A stretch of DNA of 64,000 bases from Trichoplax sp. H2 (lineage: Eukaryota > Placozoa > Uniplacotomia > Trichoplacea), in contig NOWV01000035.1 of assembly GCA_003344405.1 (NCBI GenBank), forward strand, positions 372,001 to 436,000. The letters are read 5' to 3'. Of this stretch, positions 11,738-25,800 are shown piece after piece; positions within the stretch are counted from its first letter, which is position 1, and every line of letters starts with the position of its first letter. The position numbers and the translations under genes were made by a program. Below the pieces are notes generated by a model that ran no database searches, had not been told where the DNA came from, and was given only the letters and a program-made list of their open reading frames with translations.

Positions 11738-14700
11738 ATGATTTCAAGTAACTCGTCGGGCAAGGAACTAGAAGACTTCACTAAAAGTGAATCCAAAGAT
11801 GGCGAAAAGAAACCGTATGTGTCATAATTAATTTCTCCTCCATAACTCTATACTCTATACTATGTTAGCAAAGTAAAAGTAGATTGGTTAAATAGACAGT
11901 CAACTCTCTCTAGCAATGGCAGCCATTGCATTACTTGTTGACAACATTCATTTACCCTATAAGTAAATACTGCAATGGACAACAAGCATTTTGAACGAAC
12001 TAATTTGAGTTTCGACAGATAGCTACGCTTCCATATGACTCTCTACTCTACTCTACTCTACTCAGTACAGTAATGAGTATCCTCGACTGTACACTCCGTA
12101 CAGTATCACAAGATGACTGCGGACAAGCAAAACAAGTAGTCAAGTTATTTTTCTTCTTGAAAAATAATGCAACATCAATTCAAGTACAGTACTATAACTT
12201 TTATTATAGATAACTTGATTGTATGCACGACCTGATGATAATCTCAAAGAATCAACCATACAAAATTTAAAGTAAAGACATGCAGAATAATCTTAGCAGT
12301 TAGGTCACATAAATGCTTGGACCGTTTTCTCCATGATTATAATAATAATGAAGGGGTACCTGCCAAAGTTGTTTATACCTATCTTGCATATACTACAAAC
12401 CATTGATAATGTCGCAAATATATTTTTCGCATAGTAGTAAATTAACTTACAAAATACTCTCGAAAGATTCAAGCAGAAGGACTATTGGCGAGTGCCGAAA
12501 AAAATGACTGTTAGATTTTAAATACACTATCCCCCCCAGTATTATATTACGTAATTAGCGCTCGGTTATCGCAGTTCTAACATTTCGCAACTTCCAGCCG
12601 TTTAACTCAAGCGTTTTGCAATTACCCTGGAATAAACAGCTAAAATTTTTATTGGGATACATAAGTATCAGGACTGTAGCCTTACTCTCTACTAGTTGTT
12701 AAATAGCGCAGTTTATACAGGCTATCTACTATCCATTTATCCCATAATATCGCCATCTTTGCAACAATGAGTGTACGAAGAGGAGAAAACTGTATTAAAA
12801 GCAGCTTTTTCGATCTTTGCGATTACGCATCTTAATCACGTAGTCAACTTTAGTCTCGGACAAACATAATCAAGTTGTTTTCACTCAGTGCATAAAAGTG
12901 GCTATACAAGCTTACATCCAAATGACACTGATTTTATTCGGTACATTATCATAAATTCTCCTACGTCCAGATACTAATCTAGAACAGTATAATCGTATAG
13001 TAAATGATGCGTACAGTTCACTCTTGAAGATCATCACAATACGTATATGCAAATTTGCATCAAGATTTAGTATATATTCTCGCCATATCACCGTATTCGT
13101 CATCTGCAAGCATGGCAAACGTGTAATGTGGTCAATACGGGTTTGTAGCTCGATATAACTTGCACCCCACCTTATTAAAGTCAGTCATATGTTATACGGT
13201 GTCTTGACGTATGCTCACTCAATAGCCACGCTATCTAGTTGTATGTTCCATTTCATGAGCTATAAACTCCTTTATTTCTTACCGTACGGCTATGGCTAAA
13301 ATTACTCCAACAGCAATCTAACTAGGATTCTTGATGTCCTATCTCGATATCTGTCAAATCGATGTAGATATACGCGTTTGTCGACTACTTTTCTCCTCCT
13401 GTAATCATGTCAACCAATGTTTATCATATTCTACGTCGTTTAAAAAGTAGTCCTTTACAAATCACATTGCATACAGTACCATGACAGTACATATGTACAA
13501 ACAATTTACTGTTAGGTCAAGTGATATCCAGACAACAGTCATTTCTATTTACAGTAACTTTATATGCCTCCAGATTGACGAGTAGAGTGCAAATTATCAA
13601 GAAGCTGAAAATAGCATTTCAATAAGACATTTCTCGTAAGCATTAATGCATACGATTGCACGGCAGCATTATTTGTTCTAATAGAAAAGCTATATATGAA
13701 TAACATACAACCCATTAATTTCTACGGTGTGTAGAGCGTAGACACATTGTATTTTACTGAACCTGAACCTGATCTACGTATGAAAATTGGCAGACAACAA
13801 CTTCCAATCGAACTCATTGCATGACATAAAAGTGTTGCTCAATAGTTCTGTTTAAACACTTTAGCCCTTAACACAGTTGTTTTGATATACAGCATATTCG
13901 CACTTTTTTCGTGTTCAAGTATAATTGACAACATAAGGTATTGCTATATCCTTACCTATACACTATTGCACTTGTCTATGAGATACAAATACATATTCAC
14001 TGTCAATACAATGAGGTGTTGAAAATTGTCAACTATTGTATGAGTAGGAAAGGTATAATCAGTAAGTATACTTCCTATTTATACATTCGTTATACAGTAT
14101 TTCGCTATTCGAAAATAATACACAGTATAGTATTTTAATATAATATAAAAGACATATTGTGGGTAATGTTGAAAGAGAACGGTTAAAAAAATAATATTAT
14201 ACTATAACTAAATTTTGTTACACTGTATTGTCTAATTTTTAGACACCAGAGTAAACATCCAGGATTCGCAGCCCGTGTTGAAGGTAATGAACGTGTTAAT
14301 CCACTTCACTGGGATCTATTTTCCAACCAACTCAAGCAACGCTTAGATCTAGGAAGTAAATCCCTTAGTGCCAGCTTAGACCAACTACCGCTTGCTTCGC
14401 CAGCTCCTAGTACCAGTTCTCGCTCCTTGGGTAAGTTGAATGAACAACGCTAAAATGGATAATCAATCTCAACTGCATAAAACCATATTCACTATCAGGC
14501 TACATCCATTTACATTCTTGTTTTGCACAATATAAAACTAATTTAACGACCTAGTATTATTATAGAACAGATCAATCATAATATACCAAGAAAATATGCA
14601 AATTATATGATTTATTTGAAACACTACCAAAAAATATATTCTGAAGCCTAAGTATTAGTACTATCTTGCTGCGATAGTTTTATATGCAATATTTTGATCT

Positions 14701-17700
14701 ACAATATTAAATGGATCTCACCAAAGTTAGTTAAAAAAGCTCCTAATATTCGATTTAATTTGTGTACTTAAAAAAATATTTGCATTTTGGCTACTTTATT
14801 ATGCTGGATTGACAGTAACAATTAATAATTATAATATTAATTGTCGAAAAATATTGCTGTATACTGTATATTAAGTCAGTAGATTAGTATTCTGTATAAT
14901 ATCATATTTTGCAATTCTTGCGTTAGTATGATCTAACACATTATCACAAAGTGTTAATAAAAATAGGATTGTTACACTTGCAAGACTTAAGCATATACAG
15001 TAGTATAGTATGCGTAATCATAATATGTAGTTGAGCCACTACAGATTGTAAACTCAATTAGTTTTCAAACTATCTTGACTTCCTCCATCTATTAATACCG
15101 TATTTATTTACGAAATGCATTATCACAAGTTTCTAGCACTGCCAGTAAATATATTTACCCCATGCTTATTAGCTCAACTTTTTATGCTAACTATAATATG
15201 TTTTGCGCTATACTACGTATATATCGCTACCGTTAAAATTCGCTGTTGTACAAATTTTACTATGCTCATACGATTACAACGCCGCTACTCCGCTTCTGCA
15301 TTTTCATTGTATCATCGTTCTATCGTTGTGCTGGGCATCTGGCTGCTATGGTGTATTTATCTCTATGCTTACTTTACCAAGCCAAACGAGGTGACGACTT
15401 CCTAGCTGTCTGTATTTGGAAATACTATTTTATAACAGTGCTGCTATAATTCCCTATATTTTAAGATTCAGGAAGTTTACACTAGTTATCCTGATAGCAT
15501 ATCTAAAACAAGTCAAATTATTACGTAGTTTCTAACTGATTATCCTAATTTGAGAACGACATATTCGTAATTATACGAGACATACAGTATACCTTAACTA
15601 CCGCCGCTTAATTAATGTATGATAATGGAAACTGCACGATAACACTGTTCGATGATACTGTACTTAATAGTAATATAATACAGTATTCGATTTATTGACG
15701 TTATTGTGATCAATAATATGTAATCGAATAGATCTAGAATCAAACACGGACAACAAGAAGAAAAATAGAAGAATAAAACAACCGCCTAATACCAAAGAAT
15801 ACCTGGTAAATTTGGCAATAAATTTGTATCGCTCATCTCTCAAATTAAAAAATTCTTTTAAATAATTATCACCACAGATAGGCTAATTATACCTTATCAA
15901 ACATAACTCAGCTATTGCCATCATAAAGTCAAAAGACCTTAATATATAGTTTTTGAATCAGAAAGACCGTAGTATTACTTACGTAATAAATTCTTGTGCC
16001 TGTAACGGTATTTTCTATGATTTGGTTCGCGTTTTACTCTTGGAATAGTCTATCATTACATTAGCGTCTATTGCAGTCATTATTTTATGAATTTTATTAG
16101 CTAATTTAGTCACTTTTACGAACATACCACGATGTCATTATGCTAATAAAATAACCAAAATTAAAAAATATGTTTGAAAGGCAATACAAGTTTATATTAT
16201 GTATTAAGGAATAATCTCTTAGAACTTGCATAAAAACTTTTCTATTATGATAAACTAGGTTTCAAGTCATGATTCTTTGGCCAGTATTGCCCTTCAACAC
16301 GACACACTACCATCAGAACTGAAACGGCTAAATAAGCTTACATCTCAGATGCTATTTCCTGGACAGGTATTGTAGATGTTGTATACACAATGTAACTTAA
16401 AATCTCAATGTGTGATTGAAAAGCTTATCTTTAATTTTAATTTGAAAATTACAGATCTTATTTGTACCCTCGAGGAAAGACTCCGAAACGGACGACGAAT
16501 TAGCTAGACACGCGTCTGAAAGCTCAGAGCGATCAAATCGCCGTTCAATGGAAAATGAATCGGATAAGGTATTGCATACAGCTAAAGTCTTGCAGTAACT
16601 GCTATCATTTGAATCATTATCGCAAGTTATCTTTGTAATAACATTATTATATCAAGTATAGGAATCCTGTCATATCTTTTATATTATATATTTGTCATTA
16701 ATTGAAAGCTTTTCTTTATCATAGATCATACAAGAAGTAATTCGGAGCGGTAGAAAAACTTCTGGTAATGATAACGAGGACATTCGTCCACATTCTTCGA
16801 ATTTATCTATTTCTGAAGAAGAAGACGAGGTTTCAGATATATTCTTGAAAATTAATGTTAAACGGATCACTGAAAAATTGGTAAGTTTTGAAGAAAAATC
16901 TCAATCACAATAGTATGCGTATGCCAAGTATAAATTATCGGTTAATCTGTAATAATGAATGCTATGACTCAATCGGAGCTGTTCTTACTATAGTCTGAGT
17001 TTTACTGGATTTACGCGATATATCACGTTGTTGCATTCATTACTTAAAACATAAAATCAGTAAACGTATTTCCTATGTAGGTTTATTTTACTCTTAGCAC
17101 GTACTGTATGCAGCCTGATATCTTTAGGTAATTACTAGCAATTTATTACTGACTCCATGTATTTTTAGGGTACGGTAAAAGGTGTCCTCTTGGTAACCCC
17201 TCAATCGATAATGTTCAACCCGTACGTCTCAGATCCGCTTGTGATGGAAAACGGTTCCAATTGTTATGAGGTTGTAGCACCTCTAGGTAGAGTAACTAGT
17301 GCTGCAATGCATCACGATCTTACGATTATGAAGAAATTTAGTGGAAAAAAACAACGAAGGTTAGAGCTTTAGGTCTCACTATACCTCTTTATTAAATGCA
17401 AATCAGAACAATATTAGCAGTAGTACCTAATCGCTGATCTATTCTTTTAGCTCTAAAAGTGACCCAGAGGCTCCTATTTATCGATCGAAAGATACAAACC
17501 CCATATTCGGAAATAAGTCTGATCCCCCATTAAGCAATTTAGATATTAGACAAAAATTAGCTGGTCATGAGGGTCATGATAGCGTCAGCTCTGAAGTAAG
17601 CGCATCTTCTGAGTCTGGAAGCCTTTTTTCCGTGTTAATAAACAAAGACACTTCGGGATATGCAAGCGTTAGTTATGTTCCCAAACAGATTAGTCCCCAA

Positions 17701-19811
17701 AGCAGTAAATCAGCTATTGAGACAGGAATTAAGAAAAGTAAAAGTGTTTCTGATCGTCATCACAGCGGTAGCGAAACTGATTCTGATGTTAAACGGGGTT
17801 TACCTAGTCCAGGAATTGCTGTTAGCGTACCCATTAAGGAACGAGAACAACAGCATACCCTAGGACAGGAGGAAACTAGCGCTGAATCTCAAGATAGTGG
17901 CAATGACGACAACAAAGGTCAAGAAGAATCACAGACAGAACAGCCGAAACATGATGATGATGCACAGCAGGAAACAAAGGTTCAGCCATCGTCAGAGCAT
18001 ACATCAGCAGATAACGGAAAAACTCAAAATGCCCCAACTGATGACTGTCAGCCCGAGACAACAGAAAAAGATGACTCTGTGTTTGATGAAGATGAATCGA
18101 AAAATGGTTATTAATATTCTATATTAGGGAATATTTTAAAATAAACCAGTCAAATTATTTTACAGGATTATTCTTGAGTTACTTTATTGTTATTTGTTAC
18201 AGATTCTAAATCACTCAAACAAGAATATCATGAGCCCGATATGCCTTTTTATTTAAGTCTGCACGTCGAACATGTTCCTAAAGCGAAAGCAGTAACAGAG
18301 CCAAAAGAATCGTCTTTTGCTTCAGCTGCCCTAAATGCAGCAGCAGATATAGCTAAGTCAACGATTAGTTTTGCCAGGCAAACCATGCCAGGGAGTGTTA
18401 CCGGCAGTGAAAATAAGAAAGATGGTTCTGAAACAGTTAATATTCGCGGTTCCTTCTTCGTTCACGATGAAGCTAGAGACAAACTTCCATATAGGAAAGA
18501 ATTTTGGTTTGCTGTTCCTTCAAACAGGTAATTATCATTACTAAAAACATCTTTTTCGGGATGAATTGTTAATGATTCTAATCTCTTTTTAGAGTCGACC
18601 AACTATATTCCTTCTTTATTCATTGGTCTCCTAACATATATGGCCGCGAGGAAGACTTTGAGGTTCTTGATGACGGTGTAGCCACTGCAGTTCGTCGGAG
18701 GGTAATAAGTGTACAATTGCTAATTTTATAAGTATGTTTACTTTTTAAATCTACTGGCTGAATGAAACCTTACAAGTAATTTCGTTTATTTTTTTGAACT
18801 AGTCGGTGCAAATGTTGTCGAAAACGTTCGATTTCGGACATTTAAGTACAATGTAAGAAGCTTGCAATCAATTCTTAGTAATTATGTGCATAAATGTTAT
18901 GATTAACTATTCTTTTTATGTACTAATATCTTTAGAGATAGTATTGAAGAAGATTTAAAACTTCCATTACCGGAAATGATTGGAGGTTCTACACAATTGC
19001 TCCTAGAGGATGATATTAGTTTCGTAAGTCACCATAAAATCAGCAACCTCTCGTATAAGTTAATAATGATATTCATTGACTGCTTCTACCCGAACAGCTC
19101 TCTGAAAATATGCCCTCTCGGTGTATCGGTTACAATTGGTACATGATTTATAGCACTTTCTTACATGGCATTAGCCTGAAAACTTTGTACAGAAATATGG
19201 CTGAATGGGATACACCAGTTTTGTTAATAATAAGGGACATGGATGAATATGTAAGTGTTTTACTTATAACTAAATTTCTTAAATAATTTTTTTCAACCTT
19301 TAAAACACAACGTGTCTCGCATTGTAGGTATTTGGTGCTGTAGTATCTTCTGAAATTCGAATAAGTGATGGCTACTATGGCACAGGGGAATCATTTATGT
19401 TTACTATAAAACCCGAGAGAAATGTAAGCATTATTTTAATGTATTTTTTTATCCATTTATTTCAGGTACTGTTACGGTAATTTTTGTACCATTTTAGAAG
19501 CATTTCATTAACGAATTTTTTCGCAGATATATCAATGGACTGGGCATAATCATTATATTATTAAAGGCGATACGGATGGCTTTGCTATAGGGGGAGGAGA
19601 GTAAGTAATTACACTATATGCAGTGCTGAAATATTTCTTAATGTTTATAAACAATTATTTCGATTGTCCAATTAGTGGCCATTTTGGTTTATGGATGGAT
19701 GAAGATCTGTATCGCGGCAGTTGTCATCCGTGCCAAACTTTCGATAATGAAATCATGTCAAAAACTGAGCATTTTTATTGTCAAGCTCTAGAAGCATGGG
19801 GATTTGCCTAG
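11738..19811 (+). CDS. OXR1: OXR1/NCOA7-like oxidation resistance protein (LysM + GRAM-like + TLDc)
   Basis: Members protect against oxidative damage, and TLDc proteins bind and regulate the V-ATPase. Exons: 11738-11814, 14243-14430, 16259-16366, 16455-16568, 16725-16880, 17169-17359, 17451-18106, 18203-18527, 18593-18701, 18803-18852, 18936-19023, 19098-19250, 19328-19423, 19527-19600, 19676-19811 (TAG); about 839 residues. The LysM motif spans exons 3-4 (HDSLASIALQ ... MLFPGQILFVPS). The GRAM-like domain is in exons 5-6 (GTVKGVLLVTPQSIMFNPY, SDPLVMENG). Exon 7 is an acidic, Ser-rich linker of about 218 residues. Exons 8-9 match the family segment before TLDc (EFWFAVPSNRVDQLYSFF). TLDc occupies exons 11-15 (SLKTLYRNM, DGYYGTGESFMF, GHFGLWMDEDLYRGSC), ending EALEAWGFA-like as the family does. 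Phases agree everywhere except exon 2 (ends phase 1) to exon 3 (starts phase 0), so a small exon is probably missing between 14431 and 16258. OXR1 versus NCOA7 cannot be separated, because this looks like the pre-duplication ancestor. Confidence 0.95.
12039..12063. repeat. (CTCTA)n microsatellite in intron 1 of the OXR1-like gene
   Basis: Five consecutive CTCTA-like units form a short pentanucleotide microsatellite, about 225 bp downstream of the first splice donor. No function is suggested. Confidence 0.85.
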
Positions 19812-19820
19812 GTCAATTTT

Positions 19821-19826
19821 AATAAA
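19821..19826 (+). other. Candidate polyadenylation signal AATAAA after the OXR1-like gene
   Basis: A canonical AATAAA lies 10 bases after the TAG stop of the OXR1-like gene. It is so close that it would give a very short 3' UTR. AATAAA is common by chance in this AT-rich DNA, so confidence is modest. Confidence 0.4.
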
Positions 19827-22800
19827 TGTGAGTTTGTAAAGAGCGAACTTTTATAGCAGATTGTTATCAATAATACTACAGGCAGCCTTATGGTCGTAAA
19901 TAAATTTAGTTAATATTAAATAATTAAAATTAATTTTATCAAATTTTAATTCTAGGGCAAAGTATCCGCAATCTTTTGATCCTAAATTCTGTCACGTTAA
20001 TAAAAAGTGAACTTTTTAAATTTAAGGGAACCAAGCATAGTAAATGACACAGCTTACTTTCTTGCTAGCAGGCGTTTGCAAATCTACAGTACCTTTTATA
20101 ACGTAAAAGATCAGAGGACAATATCAATGAGTTATTAAATAAAATCATGTAATCCTGAATTCTGGGCTCAATTGAAGGCCAAACGATATACAATGCGGCT
20201 TATGAGAACTCTTGATAACCTTGTTCTAGTTTCAGTTCATGTCAAGTTCCTTAAAATTTGTTGTAATAGAGGTTTTATTGCTAATATTGTGGTCTGCCGA
20301 AAATTGCGCCATTCAAATACTTCGTATATAGAATCTAATGCTGTAATGCGGAAGCGTAATTACGATTTCTGCTTTTGCCATAGAAGTTCGAATTTAAATT
20401 ATCTGCTCCTTGAAAATTTTCAAAAAAGATTATTGAAACAGTCGCTGGAAGGTCTCATTTCTTAGGAATGTTTTATTTGCTGACAGTATTTATTTATTGA
20501 CTAATTCTAAATGTATTCCGTTATATCATTACTGTCGGTAGATGATTCAACTTAAATATTGGTGGTATTATCCTCCGGCATATACTGAGTCATTATGGAC
20601 TGTATTTCATCAATGGTACTGCATGCTATTGTATATTATTAGTGTATATTTAAGTAACAGAATTAAAATTTCTCTCTCTAATAGCGCTAAGGTATTAAAA
20701 TCATTTGCTTGATGAAATTTTATTGCAGCGGTAACTACAGACTGTGTTTTTACATCATACCGCAGTAGCTTCTAGTTTTGAGGGTTAATTAAATATTTAG
20801 AATCCCTATTGGATAGTATAATTGATAACTATTTGAAGTTATGTGATAGAAGGCACTTCAGATGCAGTAAGTAAATATTTTTGTCTTACATTGACGATTT
20901 ACGAGGTAATTGGAAATATTTTGGGCAGTCCAAATCATCACCATTTTTTGTGTATTGTGAAGTATCGTAAAATATTCGAATACATTTTACACAAATTACA
21001 ATTATGTACATTAATCAAAGTAGTAAGATAAAACTATTGATATGGTATACCGGATATGAATAAGTGCATGATGAGATATTAATAATATATAATAGGAATC
21101 GGAAAACTCTGTGAAGAGAAATATCTTAGCCCTAACATCACTTCCAAAGGCTATACAAAATATGTACGTGTACCGCATCTAATACAGTAGTATTCCAAAT
21201 AAACAAGTTTGCAGGGCTAAGATGTTATAAATATGACTTGATTGAATTTATCTCGATTATTAATACCATCTATTAAAATTTGTACGTCACTTTTAACTTG
21301 TAGTGCTGCGGTTGCAATAACGCTGTTCACATACAAAATTCTCCTATACTACTGTTAAGTAGTCAAAAACGAGGAATGAGTAATATTTTCTGGTAAGAAT
21401 GGCTCAGCCATCAGGCCCAGAGCTTACCAAATACCAACAGACTCATCTATCACATTTCAGAAATACTATTTGATGAGCCTTTAACAGTATTTATTTTCAT
21501 TAGTAACGTAGTACGTTGTATATGCAAATAACGCTGATTGGCGTTAGATACGTACGTATAGCTTATAATACTTTATAATAAAGAGATTCTTTGGGGCATA
21601 ACGATTAAGGTATGCTCATAAATAGCGAAAAGTTGACTTATTTAGACTTTAATTTTATATTATTGTTCTTTATTACCTACAATCTTATAGAAGATTTCTG
21701 GCTAGACTGTAGAATGGCATAGTCATTAAGAAGTATTTCCAACAGCTATAGTGCCGATATAATTTATTACAAACGAAAAATTAATGGCTAATTCTAGCCA
21801 TTTTTAACCTCATTTAAAGATTAATATGCTTCTCATGTTAGTTTAAAGTTGAAAACTTATAGTAAATTTACTTCAAAAAATTTATTCTATATAATGTAGT
21901 CAAATTTTAGTTTTTTTGCTTTAATATATTTATGCTCAATACACTCAGTGGCATTAAGTTTTCAAATTTTTGAACAACATATTAAGATACAATATATGCA
22001 TACTAAATTTTTATCACCGTTTTTAGTTACATGCAATGAGTTTACTACGTCAATTAAGAGAAAATTACGAAACGATCATTTCTGTAGCATGAGATCTGAA
22101 TATAATCATTTATACTTCATATACGCTAAAAATACCTGGTAACAACGATCAGTTCTCAAATTAGAGCTGAAATTATATCTAAACTAAGCGACAAGCATCA
22201 ATATCCCGACATGTAAAGAAAAAGTTTCTAGAATAGCTATTTTAGGATTGATTTTCTTGTAATAAATTATCTTTACACCTATTATAGCAAATATTTAATA
22301 GGAGCTATACCGATTAATATTAAATTAAACTGTAATTACTCATACAGCTAACGTCATAAATATGCAGTATCATACGTAGACTCGATATTGTTGACGTAGT
22401 AACTTATACACATATGCTATGATCATTCAGGTCAAAATGTTTATAATATAATCCCTTTTTGTATTAATTAATACTCTCATCAACGCGTACATTGCAGCTG
22501 GCGTCCAATAATAACACGATAGTCTTAAACTAGGTCAAATAATGTTTTTAAATTAATTATTAAGGATATACAATTTCGTATACTAATCATTTATGTTCTG
22601 AAAATGGATATGGTAAATCTTCGATAAATTTTAATAAGCACAATCCTTTTTACGACGATTTATGTTTATCAATTTTACTTTATAACTAAAAATCATTCAC
22701 ACCTATTACTTCTGTTGATGATATTCAACATAAATTAATAATAAATAATTATATGTAAGATACGATTTTATCTGTATACAGTGTTTGTATACATTTATAT

Positions 22801-25800
22801 AAATTCGAGTGTTTACGTTAGTGTCGCCACGATCTATGCTTACTGTCTGCTAAATATTTCTATATCTTCGAATCAACAATCTAGCATCATTAAAAATAGA
22901 GTCTATTCATTTCTACCCTTAAAATTCACTCAATGGTGCCTTTATTGCTAGCTTGTGACATAAACTTTGCTGATAGTTAAAAAGAAGTCTATTTAAAGAT
23001 CTCTTATTAGCATAGTAACAATAGCAGTTGCCAGTCATAACGGTAAATAATATAGCATGATTGATATTGAAATAAATAAGACGTCACAGGCGTTCTATTT
23101 ATACTATAAACTTCAGTAGTTGTTTATACGGGTGTTTTGTCCCATTTTGATCCAACAATAATTTAAATCTTTTTCATACTAACTGTCTAATAATAAAAAA
23201 CGTAAAACCTATCCATAGGTACTAGTAGCCATATGCTTTGTTGTTATTACTAATCCTTTTCAGTCTTTTACTCGTATATTATTTATCAATATAGAAATAC
23301 GTCAATAAAACTATGACCTTTGCCAAGTATTAATTAACCTACTAACACAATGATAGGCGCTGGCAGAATCGATGATCATATGCACTTGATGCTGCTATTT
23401 AGACGAAGACAATCGTTTATATTATAGTCCAAATGGGCACTGGTCATAAAATACGCGTAGTCTATAGCTGGTATAGTAATTGTTTATGCTTGAGTTTGCA
23501 ATCTAGAAAGTAATCTGAGTTTATAGGGTGAGACTGTAAATAATTTTGTTTTTTCAGTTTAGTGTTTATTACATCCTATCTTTAGCAACTATCTTTCTTA
23601 GAACTTTATTATTTGCCTACAACACTTTAATGGAATGTAAACATTGGAGATAATTAGAACAAAATTTTGTGCAACCGACATAGAAACTGATGATCAAACT
23701 TACATATATGGGTCTAAGATTACCATTGAGTAATGCAGGCTCAATTTTATCTGAACTTTTGAGGTTTACTACTGCATTATAGAGCTCATAAGAATTAGAT
23801 AAATCTATCTTAATACTCGTATGGTACATTAAGGATAATCCTCAATTATATGGAGTAGGATTTTAACTGAGTAATACCTATTCCATGCATTAGCAAGGAC
23901 ATCTATCTTAAATTATAATTAGAGAATGTTCTAGTTCGCATGTTATAAGATAGTAAAACGCATATTAAAGCTACTGTAGTAAACAATATTACGGACACAT
24001 TACGTATGAAATAATAAATTCTAGCATATAAAAGAAAAGAACAGAGGTTCAATAGAGCATTAATTTGATATGATTATAGAGTTATACGGTATAGGTACAA
24101 TAATTAAATAAAAGTATTTCAAATTTTGATAATTAAAATGTCGGAGATAACGATTTACCTATTATTTATGGAAATCTCCGAAAACAATCATCTAGCAGTT
24201 ATGCTAGTTACAGTATTACCTAATTTGAAGTAAAGAATATAGTATATTTACGTTATAGAAAAATCTTTATTTACAGGTAGAACAAGATGTCTCATATAAT
24301 CTTTATTTTAGCTTGAGTAAAGTTAAATTTGACCGTTTCATTATGTTAGCAAAATATTTATTTTCGGTCAAGAAATACTATTTTTTATATTGATTTAGAA
24401 ATGGAATGATTAAAATTCAACTTTCATTCCTGATATATTAAATACAGAATTTTTTAATTTTACATAAATCTGATACATTTACTACTTCTAGGATGATAAA
24501 TAAATAAGCAATATATCAAGTAGCCCATTATAATTATGCCCGTATTTGATGGACTGGTTGTCAATTAAGTAATCAAATGATATATCTAGGAGGAGGATTT
24601 ATTTGGTTGTTACTACAACAAAGCATTAGAGAAAAGATATAATTAGTAAACACATTCAATATATAACTAAAACTAGCACATACTTATACTCAAGTCATTT
24701 GATTGAACTGAAGGACGAGAATTTTTTCTTAACCTACTTAATGGAATCAATACATGAATACTAGGTTATATAAACATCACCCGGCAGCCTGCATAATCAA
24801 GACTTGTTTATTTGATAATATTACGACTGCAATATTGATGATTGATTATAATTGATGAATAGATTATCTACCAAGTTATAAAATAATCTCTCAATAAAGT
24901 AAAATGAAATTTACTTCTCTAGCTGTATAAGTGATGAATCTACATAAGTTTTAGAGAAAACTATTATGATAGCTCATAGACTAGTAAATATACATATTCT
25001 TTGATTATATATTCACAACTTATTTCTTATTCTCAATTACATGGAAATAAAGTTTGTATCATATGCTAGTTAAGATAACATTAATCATATTAGGAAGACT
25101 TTAATTAAGTGAACAAGGCTGCAAAATAGCTCTAGTAATAACAAAGTGACGAATACTGGATTCGTATTTACAGAAGTACGATGCTACTCTGCTAATTAAA
25201 ATTTTCGCTACGTATCATTATTAAAAGTAGCATCTGTTATCTACTTAAATGTGTTAAAGATGTTAAGTAAGATAATTGCAGCAAAACAAAATCATGTTAA
25301 TAACTTAATTGATAGTCAATATATACCACAGATGGTCATGCATGATATGCCGAAAATATGTAATCTATTGCCGGAGAGGAAATGGCTGCTATCAAGTAAT
25401 TTCAATGTTAATTAGCTTAATTATAGGTAAAATTTATGCAGATTACAATATTGCTGATAGCGATACATCATACACAATGCTACATTTAGATTGCTTCGAA
25501 ATGACAGAGAAAGGAATGCAAAAAACTGGAACCTCTACTTTTATAAATCAGCTGGAAATGCATACTAGTTACTAATAACATTATGAACGTTATAAAATCC
25601 ATCATTAGTTTTATTGATTTTTACTATCTATCTATAATATAGTTTGATTCCTTGGACAATATTTACATCGCTATTGATTTTATATAGTTATATCAATAAC
25701 TATTTAATTCCTAGCAATTAAGTCCTCATCGTCGTAAAATTTTATGCAATTTCCGACAACAATAATTAGGGTTGTGAATTTTTATCTAATTCATCATTAA

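Noticed and set aside
15115-15405. Hydrophobic 96-codon open frame inside the OXR1-like gene intron
   Set aside because: Three overlapping open frames occur here in different phases, pointing to low stop density rather than coding. Not in frame with the flanking exons.
20172-20465. 98-codon open frame downstream of the OXR1-like gene
   Set aside because: Starts at a non-ATG codon, no family features, and may simply be downstream or 3' UTR sequence.
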